Shown here one piece after another: positions 1 to 5,122 of a DNA stretch of 5,122 nt (position 1 is the first letter of the stretch; each line of letters starts with the position of its first letter). Source of the DNA: JAICLK01 sp035478715 (GTDB lineage: Bacteria; Patescibacteriota; Saccharimonadia; Saccharimonadales; UBA4665). A program made the position numbers and the translations under genes. Where the stretch lies: assembly GCA_035478715.1 (NCBI GenBank), contig DATIJK010000021.1, forward strand, positions 1 through 5,122, written 5' to 3'. The notes beneath the pieces were generated by a model that worked only from the letters and a program-made list of their open reading frames with translations, made no database searches and was not told the origin of the DNA.

Positions 1-51
1 AATTTTTGTATCAGCCCGCGTTAGGTGCACGCCAGATTAAAAATAAGGTAG

Positions 52-141
52 GGAGAGATGCAAGAGTGGTTGAATTGGCACGCCTGGAACGCGTGTGTGC
101 GGGCAACCGTACCCAGGGTTCGAATCCCTGTCTCTCCGCCA
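52..141 (+). tRNA. tRNA-Ser with anticodon GGA, CCA encoded
   Basis: This is a complete class II (long variable arm) tRNA of 90 bases that reads UCC and UCU serine codons. The 7-bp acceptor stem GGAGAGA (52-58) pairs with TCTCTCC (131-137), followed by discriminator G138 and encoded CCA (139-141). The D stem CAA/TTG is short, as usual for tRNA-Ser. The anticodon stem CACGC (79-83) pairs perfectly with GCGTG (91-95), and the loop CTGGAAC places the GGA anticodon at 86-88. The variable arm 97-112 forms a 6-bp stem with one G-T pair, closed by a GCAA loop. The T arm is CAGGG, TTCGAAT, CCCTG (114-130). The stem pairing and the serine-type variable arm make the identity firm. No terminator follows, and the next gene starts 19 bases downstream. 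Confidence 0.97.
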
Positions 142-150
142 TAAACATAA

Positions 151-155
151 AAGGA
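151..155 (+). promoter_or_regulatory. Shine-Dalgarno site of the methyltransferase-Nudix gene
   Basis: AAGGA lies 5 bases before the ATG at 161. It fixes that start against an in-frame GTG at 95, which lies inside the tRNA and cannot be real. The spacer 142-160 between tRNA and gene is A-rich and shows neither a -10 box nor a terminator. Confidence 0.7.
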
Positions 156-160
156 AAAGT

Positions 161-1318
161 ATGGCCACAGATAACAAAGCTTGGGATAATTTGCACAAAA
201 TATACAAAGACACAGATTGGATCGATAAGCCAAATTTGTTTGCGCAAGATGCCATTAAGTATTTCCCAAAATCCGGTAAGATACTTGACCTTGGAGCCGG
301 GCAAGGCCAAGACAGCCGATTTTTCGCTGAACAAGGTTATGAAGTCGTATCGACCGACATAGAAGATTCGGCACTCGAATTAAGCAAATCAAAATTGCCA
401 GATAAACTTGCTTCAAAAGTGACATTTCAAAAAATTGATTTACGGGATGATTTTCCATTCGAAATAAACACCTTTGATATCGTGTATGCGCATTTATCAT
501 TGCATTATTTTGACATCGACACTACCTGGAAAATTTTTGATAACATAACCCGCGTATTAAAACCTGGCGGCGTCGTCGCTGTTTTTACCAATTCTGTTTC
601 TGACCCCGAATATGGCTCAGGCAGGCAAATTGAATCGGATTATTTTCAGATAGACAACACGACAAAACGATATTTCAGCACTGATAGCATGCGGATATTT
701 TCCGAATTCTTTGACATAAGTTTACTTGATAACCATGGCGAAACGTATAAAGACGCGGAAAAAGGCGTGCATAATCTGATTCGGTTTATCGGCAATAAAC
801 CAACCGGTCCGTGCGAAAAAGAAGCTGTCGCTTGCGTAGGCGCGATTTTGGAACGGGACAATGGCGGGATTAAAGAAGTTTTTGTGCAAACACGTTGGAA
901 ACCGGGCGGTGATCCGAAGTATACCGGCACTTTAGAGTTTCCAATCGGCCGGCTGGATAATCCGTTTGAGAATATATTTGATACGCTTGCACACGAAATT
1001 AATTCCGAGGCAGGACTGACATTACAATCAGTACAAGGTGAGTCAAAAACTAAATTATTTTCACCAAATGATGACGCGGCATTCGGGTTCAAACCGTTCT
1101 GCTGCGTACAGCAATTAAAAGACGGCAGACCATGGCTCGGCAGTATTTTCATTTGCGAAGTAGAACCGGGCATCGAACCGAAAGCCCAACTTTCAGAATC
1201 CAAAGACCCGAAATGGGTTCCGGTTACCGAATTAAAAACACTGTTTGAAAATTCTCCGGAAAAATTCTTTACACTGCAATTGCCGGCTTGGCAGTATTAT
1301 TTTGAACGCGGACAATAG
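161..1318 (+). CDS. SAM-dependent methyltransferase fused to a divergent Nudix domain
   Basis: This is a predicted 385-residue soluble two-domain protein. Residues about 1-210 form a class I (Rossmann) methyltransferase. Motif I is ILDLGAGQGQD (41-51), the acidic residue ending strand 2 is D66 in STDIED, D93 follows in KIDLRDD, FDIVYAHLSLHYF (105-117) matches motif IV, and RVLKPGGVVAVFT (131-143) is the usual late-strand motif. Residues about 220-385 resemble a Nudix fold: a strand around AVACVGAILERD, then QTRWKPGGDPKYTG and LEFPIG, then a Nudix-like box at 263-286. That box has one extra residue after G263. It has H278 and S282 where Arg and the first Glu of the final EE pair are expected, and it keeps E270, E279 and E283. 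The family hydrolyses nucleoside diphosphate derivatives, so activity here may be altered. There is no signal peptide or membrane segment. The start is set by AAGGA at 151-155. The methyl acceptor and the Nudix substrate cannot be read from the sequence. Confidence 0.88.
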   Translation: MATDNKAWDNLHKIYKDTDWIDKPNLFAQDAIKYFPKSGKILDLGAGQGQDSRFFAEQGYEVVSTDIEDSALELSKSKLPDKLASKVTFQKIDLRDDFPFEINTFDIVYAHLSLHYFDIDTTWKIFDNITRVLKPGGVVAVFTNSVSDPEYGSGRQIESDYFQIDNTTKRYFSTDSMRIFSEFFDISLLDNHGETYKDAEKGVHNLIRFIGNKPTGPCEKEAVACVGAILERDNGGIKEVFVQTRWKPGGDPKYTGTLEFPIGRLDNPFENIFDTLAHEINSEAGLTLQSVQGESKTKLFSPNDDAAFGFKPFCCVQQLKDGRPWLGSIFICEVEPGIEPKAQLSESKDPKWVPVTELKTLFENSPEKFFTLQLPAWQYYFERGQ

Positions 1319-1323
1319 GTTTT

Positions 1324-2328
1324 TTATCTAATTCTTGATGGGAATTTTTTAATTGCCCAGTCTAAATAAATGTCGGGGAGCTTTGACATACCTTTAATTA
1401 CTTTGTTAGCGCCAAGACCTTCGATAGTTTTTGATGCAATTTCATTATGTCTGCGGATTTCTTTTAACGTCGCGTCAATCGCGCCAGCATTTTTCAGTGT
1501 TTCCATTATGGTTGACCGATCTGGCTTGGCTGAGGTGTGATTGCCGAGCCATGATCTAGCGCGATCTTTTTCTGGGCTTTGCAGCGCAAATAATATTGGG
1601 AAGGTATAAATTCCTTCTTTAATATCGTTGCCGACTGGCTTTCCCATGGCTTTGGACGTTGCAAGCAAATCAAGCAGATCATCGATTAGCTGGAACGACA
1701 TTCCAAAAGATTCTCCGTATATGGTTACTGCTGCCGTTTGTGATTCGGAGAAGTTTGCGCTTATAGCTCCGATGCGGCAAGCTGCTGCTGTAAGTGCGGC
1801 AGTTTTTTTATTAATCACCTCGTTGTACGATGCGATAGATCGATTGACATTGTATTCATCTACAGTCTCTTGGCTCTGGCCATCGCACATGATGGCAATC
1901 GTATTTGCAATCGTATAGCCGATTTCTTTGCTGATTGTTGTTGCTTGTGCTGCTGCTAACGCAAGCAGGTAATCACCGACTAATAGTGCTTGGTTCATAC
2001 CTTCTTTTTTATTAATGGTTGGCGCACCCCAACGAATGTCGGCATTATCAATGATATCGTCATGAACAATTGTCCCGATGTGCACTAACTCGATGGCGGC
2101 GCATGCTTGTAACGTATCTTCACTAATGTCGTTGTCCTGAACAAGAACGGCCGCAATCACCAAAAAAGGCCGCAGGCGCTTACCGCTGTTTTTTACTATT
2201 CTAAGTGAAGGCTCCAGTAAGCTTGAATGATCAGAAATGAGGATGTTTTCTAAGATTTTTTCGACTTGTTTTAGATATGCGGGGAGTTTTGGTATCCCTA
2301 GCAGCTCCGACAAAACTTCTGTATTCAC
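1324..2328 (-). CDS. trans-polyprenyl diphosphate synthase (polyprenyl synthetase family)
   Basis: This 334-residue protein has the normal length for the family, which condenses isopentenyl diphosphate onto an allylic diphosphate using Mg2+. All landmarks are present: GKRLRP (49-54), which binds isopentenyl diphosphate; the first aspartate-rich motif DDIID (90-94); KKTAAL (174-179); the second motif FQLIDDLLD (212-220); and GKPVGNDIKEG (229-239). Gly85 and Thr86, at positions -5 and -4 from the first motif, are small. By the chain-length rule for this family this suggests a long product rather than C15, which is an inference. The usual RRG after the first motif is R99-W100-G101. The GTG start at 2328 is chosen because AGGAG lies 7 bases before it. 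An in-frame ATG at 2373 has no such site and would place the TATAAT box inside the gene. The gene converges on the methyltransferase-Nudix gene with a 5-base gap. Confidence 0.93.
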   Translation of the reverse strand: MNTEVLSELLGIPKLPAYLKQVEKILENILISDHSSLLEPSLRIVKNSGKRLRPFLVIAAVLVQDNDISEDTLQACAAIELVHIGTIVHDDIIDNADIRWGAPTINKKEGMNQALLVGDYLLALAAAQATTISKEIGYTIANTIAIMCDGQSQETVDEYNVNRSIASYNEVINKKTAALTAAACRIGAISANFSESQTAAVTIYGESFGMSFQLIDDLLDLLATSKAMGKPVGNDIKEGIYTFPILFALQSPEKDRARSWLGNHTSAKPDRSTIMETLKNAGAIDATLKEIRRHNEIASKTIEGLGANKVIKGMSKLPDIYLDWAIKKFPSRIR

Positions 2329-2335
2329 AGTCTCT

Positions 2336-2340
2336 CTCCT
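2336..2340 (-). promoter_or_regulatory. Shine-Dalgarno site selecting the GTG start of the synthase
   Basis: On the minus strand AGGAG, within AGGAGAGAGA (2340 down to 2331), lies 7 bases before the GTG at 2328-2326. This is the best ribosome site near the 5' end of the frame, and it decides against the upstream ATG at 2373. Confidence 0.75.
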
Positions 2341-2347
2341 ACAGGTT

Positions 2348-2353
2348 ATTATA
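2348..2353 (-). promoter_or_regulatory. -10 box of the synthase promoter
   Basis: A perfect TATAAT reads leftward from 2353 to 2348. Initiation about 6-7 bases downstream would fall near 2341. That is right at the edge of the AGGAG site and gives a leader of only about 13 bases. No convincing TTGACA-like -35 is seen at 16-18 bases spacing, so the promoter is supported mainly by the -10 match and its position. Confidence 0.55.
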
Positions 2354-2396
2354 CTGCAGCGAAACCGTATCATATTCTACTAAAGCGCAAGACCAA

Positions 2397-2428
2397 ATAA
2401 GCTGAACAGCGGCAAAATTACAGCTTAT
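2397..2428. repeat. 8-bp perfect inverted repeat, candidate operator
   Basis: ATAAGCTG (2397-2404) is matched exactly by its reverse complement CAGCTTAT (2421-2428), with 16 bases between the arms. The bases flanking the arms do not extend the pairing. It lies between the two divergent -10 boxes, and the right arm falls in the -35/spacer zone of the rightward promoter. It lies upstream of both predicted transcription starts, so a DNA-binding site is likelier than an RNA hairpin. A chance match of this size in 120 bases is not very rare. Confidence 0.4.
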
Positions 2429-2432
2429 ATAG

Positions 2433-2441
2433 TGGTACAAT
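2433..2441 (+). promoter_or_regulatory. Extended -10 promoter of the membrane protein/ATPase operon
   Basis: TGG followed by TACAAT (2436-2441) matches an extended -10 element (TGn-TAnAAT). The -35 zone at about 2413-2418 is poor (CAAAAT), as is common for extended -10 promoters. The ATG of the first gene begins 7 bases after the box, at 2448, which is where transcription should start. The message may therefore be leaderless. Confidence 0.5.
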
Positions 2442-2447
2442 AACTGC

Positions 2448-2804
2448 ATGTTAGCGCAGTTCTTTATATGGTGGTACGGCGAAGGCTGGCGCACACAAAG
2501 TAAGTTAGGCTGGCGGCGGGTCAACCAGACGTCTAGGGCATTTTCGGCGCCTTTGTTACTGAGTACATTGTTCGCCCCTTGGCGCAGAATTATAACGAAT
2601 CCAGGCGCCAGCTTGCAGGCAAAAATGCAAGCCGCCGGTGATAACCTAGTTAGCCGCGCTGTCGGCTTCACAGTCCGGATTTTTGTGCTGATTACAGCCG
2701 GAGTTATGCTATTGGCGCTTAGTGCATTTACGGTATTTATTGTCATTTTTTGGCCGTTGATACCTTTATTGATTTTGTTCGGGATCATCTGGGGGCTGAT
2801 TTAG
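2448..2804 (+). CDS. Small membrane protein with WWYGEGW N-terminus, function unknown
   Basis: This is a 118-residue protein. The N-terminal half is aromatic and basic: WWYGEGWR at 8-15, several Arg/Lys at 15-24, then a short apolar stretch APLLLSTLFAPWRR (34-47). Residues about 76-118 are almost wholly hydrophobic and read as two membrane helices with a turn near WPLIP (102-106). The protein ends directly in the membrane segment, with no polar tail. The basic residues before the helices suggest a cytoplasmic N-terminus. The pattern resembles conserved uncharacterised membrane proteins I associate with Patescibacteria; this is recollection, not a search result. No ribosome site precedes ATG 2448, but an extended -10 box sits where a leaderless start would need it. 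Its TAG stop directly abuts the ATG of the Clp-like ATPase, implying co-expression and possibly a physical partnership. A 149-residue frame on the opposite strand has no recognisable motif. Confidence 0.78.
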   Translation: MLAQFFIWWYGEGWRTQSKLGWRRVNQTSRAFSAPLLLSTLFAPWRRIITNPGASLQAKMQAAGDNLVSRAVGFTVRIFVLITAGVMLLALSAFTVFIVIFWPLIPLLILFGIIWGLI

Positions 2805-5122
2805 ATGGAACAATCGCACGCTGAGCAACTAAATCTGATGGGTTTGCGGGCGCGGAAAGCCCGGTTTGCTGCCAAATTCGGCCGTGCCGGTTACCAAGTT
2901 TTGCTTTCCAGTGCAGGATTGTTTGTATTGTTAGCAGCTGTGATCCTTTTGCTGGGGCCGTCCAAATTCGCAATTTTGTCCGGCAGCTTAGCCTTGTTGT
3001 GTTTTGCGATCAGTGAATGGTACCGGCTGGATCTGTTGCCGCTGCCGCCAGAGGGCGACCGGATAGAAGACAGGTTATCCGCAGAAGTGCTCAGCGTTCT
3101 AAGGCCACATTCGACAATTACACCGGCGTCAATCTGGCATGCACTCGACCATAATTGGCAAACGACATTCGTAACCAACCATCTACTATTGCCGAAAAAA
3201 GATCTGCAATCGGTTATCAGCAACAATGCGGCAGATATGGCCGCAGTCTGGTACGAAACAGTCCGCTTGGCAAACCTTACGGAAAGCCGATTGATCGAAC
3301 CGTACCACATCGCGGGTGCCATTTTGCACTACACGCCAGTAGTAAAAGAAACGCTGACACGAAATAAGTTAACCGAGACTGATATCGACAATGTCGTACT
3401 GTGGTTGGCTCGCGGGCTGGAATCGATGCGACGCGAAAAATTGTTTTTTGGCGGCGTCGGGCGTGACTGGGCAAATGGATTTACACCGCGCTTGAACCAA
3501 TTCGGCTATAACATCAGCCAGGCAGTCGAACACAGCGGCGGGCATTATGATTGGCTAGCCGGGTCGCAAACAGTAGCCGCCATTAAGGCCGCACTGACGA
3601 GCGGCGCACCGGCAGTCACTATGGTCGGGCCTGTCGGGGTCGGTAAAACCGAGACCGGCTATGCGCTGGCCCAGGCACTGTTGACGATGGAAGACAGCCC
3701 CCGACTGGCGCATGTGCAAATTATTCGATTGGAATCCGCAGTTATTCTAGCGAATGCACGCGGACCCGGCGATTTAGAGCAAATCGTATTATCACTGCTG
3801 TACGAGGCATCCCATGCCGGTAATGTAATATTATTCTTCGATGATGCCCAGCTATTTTTCGGGAGCGGGCCTGGTTCATTTGACGCTACACAAATTCTGT
3901 TACCGGTCGTGCAAAACCGAGCCGTCCAGATGATATTCGCCATGACGCCGAATGATCTTCAGAGATTAAAAGTAAATAATGAAGCGTTCGCGGGGTTATT
4001 AACGCCGGTCGTGTTGCAAGAACCAAGCGAAGCAGACACGATGCGTATCGTAGAAGACGCTACCGCAGGACTGGAAGTCAAACACCACGTTTTAGTATCA
4101 TACGAAGCTATTCGCGAAGCTTACCGGCTGAGCGGCCGGTACGATCAAGACATGGCATATCCGGGCAAAGCGATCCGACTGCTTGAGCAATCATCAACTA
4201 TGGCTTCAGACGGCGTCGTCTATGCTTCGTCCGTACAGCAATCAATCGAACGGATGCGCGGCGTTAAAGTCAGTTCAGCCAATCCAATGGAAGCCGACAA
4301 ACTCTTGCATTTGGAAGACCAGATTCATCAGCGAATGATCAACCAGAGCCGGGCAGTGACGGTCGTGGCGGCAGCACTGCGCCGTGCCAGGGCAGGGGTT
4401 TCAAATCCTAAGCGGCCAATCGGCAGTTTCCTGTTCCTAGGGCCCACCGGTGTCGGCAAGACCGAACTGGCAAAATCGATCGCCGCAACCTATTTCAACG
4501 ACGAATCGAACATGATCCGCCTGGATATGACCGAATACCAGCAGCCGGAAGACGTACAAAGACTACTATCGAACGGAGCGAACGAAAGCAAAAGCCTGAT
4601 TCTCGCGGCGCGTGAGCAGCCATTCAGCGTTGTATTGCTCGACGAAATCGAGAAAGCCCACCCGAACATATTGAATCTGCTATTGCAGCTGCTCGACGAA
4701 GGCCAGCTGACGGATTTATCCGGACGCCCGACTTCGTTCAAAGATTGCATCATCATCTGTACATCCAACGCCGGCGCCGACAAGATCCGCGAACGAATTA
4801 TGCAGGGGCAGCAACTCGAATCGTTCGAACAGGAATTTACTGACCAACTCATCAACAGCGGCCAATTCAAACCGGAGCTACTAAACCGTTTCGACGAAAT
4901 CGTCCTATTCCGTCCATTAAATCAAAGCGAACTGGTCCAGGTCGTAAGCCTAATGATGGCGGATATCAACCAAACACTAGCGAACCAGAATATCCTCGTG
5001 CAATTAACCAAAGATGCTGCCGAAAAAATCGTGGAAGTAGGTTACGACCCGCGCATGGGCGCCCGGCCGATGCGGCGCATGTTGCAACGCACTGTACAAG
5101 ATACCATCGCGGCCAGAACCTT
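2805..5122 (+). CDS. Membrane-anchored double-AAA+ Clp/Hsp100-like ATPase, 3' end missing
   Basis: The frame is open from ATG 2805 to the window edge (772 residues seen). By comparison with ClpC, perhaps 30-50 residues are missing. Order: a basic N-terminus (R15, R17, K18, R20, K24, R27); two membrane helices at about 31-50 and 54-71; a Clp_N-like helical region (about 85-215); the first AAA+ domain with Walker A GPVGVGKT (275-282) and a Walker B ending D346-D347; a short linker (about 462-490); and the second AAA+ domain. The second domain has Walker A GPTGVGKT (546-553), Walker B LLDE (611-614), sensor 1 N655, Arg finger R695 and sensor 2 R754 in GARP. EADKLLHLED and RRARAGVSNPKRPIGSF give strong ClpC/ClpB likeness. 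Positive-inside logic puts the ATPase in the cytoplasm. Compared with ClpC it lacks the coiled-coil M domain, both pore motifs, first-domain Arg fingers and the ClpP-docking loop. It follows the small membrane gene with no gap (TAGATG), and a weak GGGGG lies 9 bases before the ATG. The client or substrate is unknown. Confidence 0.93.
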   Translation, partial: MEQSHAEQLNLMGLRARKARFAAKFGRAGYQVLLSSAGLFVLLAAVILLLGPSKFAILSGSLALLCFAISEWYRLDLLPLPPEGDRIEDRLSAEVLSVLRPHSTITPASIWHALDHNWQTTFVTNHLLLPKKDLQSVISNNAADMAAVWYETVRLANLTESRLIEPYHIAGAILHYTPVVKETLTRNKLTETDIDNVVLWLARGLESMRREKLFFGGVGRDWANGFTPRLNQFGYNISQAVEHSGGHYDWLAGSQTVAAIKAALTSGAPAVTMVGPVGVGKTETGYALAQALLTMEDSPRLAHVQIIRLESAVILANARGPGDLEQIVLSLLYEASHAGNVILFFDDAQLFFGSGPGSFDATQILLPVVQNRAVQMIFAMTPNDLQRLKVNNEAFAGLLTPVVLQEPSEADTMRIVEDATAGLEVKHHVLVSYEAIREAYRLSGRYDQDMAYPGKAIRLLEQSSTMASDGVVYASSVQQSIERMRGVKVSSANPMEADKLLHLEDQIHQRMINQSRAVTVVAAALRRARAGVSNPKRPIGSFLFLGPTGVGKTELAKSIAATYFNDESNMIRLDMTEYQQPEDVQRLLSNGANESKSLILAAREQPFSVVLLDEIEKAHPNILNLLLQLLDEGQLTDLSGRPTSFKDCIIICTSNAGADKIRERIMQGQQLESFEQEFTDQLINSGQFKPELLNRFDEIVLFRPLNQSELVQVVSLMMADINQTLANQNILVQLTKDAAEKIVEVGYDPRMGARPMRRMLQRTVQDTIAART

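Noticed and set aside
1..51. Promoter for the tRNA upstream of base 52
   Set aside because: The A/T stretch near 37-46 has no good -10 match and no -35 at suitable spacing. The true promoter may lie outside the window.
11..334. Overlapping minus-strand frames across the tRNA, with peptides such as ETGIRTLG and RDRDSNPGYG
   Set aside because: These are the well-known spurious peptides produced by translating the complement of a tRNA. They have no ribosome site and run into the real methyltransferase gene.
646..1203. 185-residue minus-strand frame inside the methyltransferase-Nudix gene
   Set aside because: It is antisense to a gene with clear domain motifs and has no recognisable fold of its own, so it is a shadow frame.
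1281..1293. Small hairpin TGCC-GGCTT-GGCA near the end of the methyltransferase-Nudix gene as a terminator
   Set aside because: The stem is only 4 bp, it lies inside the coding region, and the T-run begins about 27 bases further on, so it does not fit an intrinsic terminator.
1608..1643. Missing Lys in the GxDxxEGK motif of the synthase (EGIYTFP) as a sign of inactivation
   Set aside because: Hydrophobic residues at this position occur in many active members of the family, so it is not evidence of loss of function.
2339..2788. 149-residue minus-strand frame opposite the small membrane protein
   Set aside because: It has no motif, membrane pattern or ribosome site, and it overlaps both the control region and the plus-strand gene that is coupled to the ATPase.
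3155..3367. Plus-strand frame within the ATPase gene
   Set aside because: It is out of frame with the continuous Clp-like reading frame and low in plausible protein features. The main frame runs unbroken through it, so no frameshift is implied.
3659..4870. Minus-strand frames at 3659-3943 and 4490-4870 opposite the ATPase domains
   Set aside because: They are complementary to conserved Walker and sensor regions, whose codon pattern commonly opens antisense frames. No independent evidence supports them.

Overview
The window is a compact, gene-dense bacterial segment using the standard code: no in-frame TGA is read through. Its nearest fit is the Patescibacteria (CPR), perhaps Saccharibacteria. 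That assignment is an inference. It rests on two things: a small conserved-looking membrane protein with a WWYGEGW start placed directly before a reduced, membrane-anchored Clp-like ATPase, and very short or absent 5' leaders. No sequence search was possible.

Layout. Bases 1-51 hold no gene or promoter I can support. A complete tRNA-Ser(GGA) with encoded CCA occupies 52-141. Nineteen bases later, on the same strand, begins a two-domain protein (161-1318): a class I SAM-dependent methyltransferase joined to a divergent Nudix domain. It converges, with a 5-base gap, on a trans-polyprenyl diphosphate synthase on the minus strand (1324-2328, GTG start). The 119-base region 2329-2447 is a divergent control region with a TATAAT box for the synthase, an extended -10 for the rightward genes and an 8-bp inverted repeat. 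Rightward lie a 118-residue membrane protein (2448-2804) and, with stop and start codons touching, a long double-AAA+ Clp/Hsp100-type protein (2805 to the window edge, 3' end missing).

How the genes may work together. The last two genes are almost certainly one operon and probably form a membrane-associated ATPase system. The ATPase is the most unusual item. It has an N-terminal transmembrane hairpin and a Clp_N-like region. The first AAA+ domain keeps Walker A but has lost its arginine fingers and pore tyrosine. The second AAA+ domain has all ATPase motifs but lacks the GYVG pore loop. The coiled-coil M domain and the ClpP-docking loop are both absent. This looks like a Clp fold kept for membrane work other than standard threading and ClpP-dependent proteolysis. 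The synthase would supply isoprenoid diphosphates for lipid carriers. The methyltransferase-Nudix protein has no assignable substrate.
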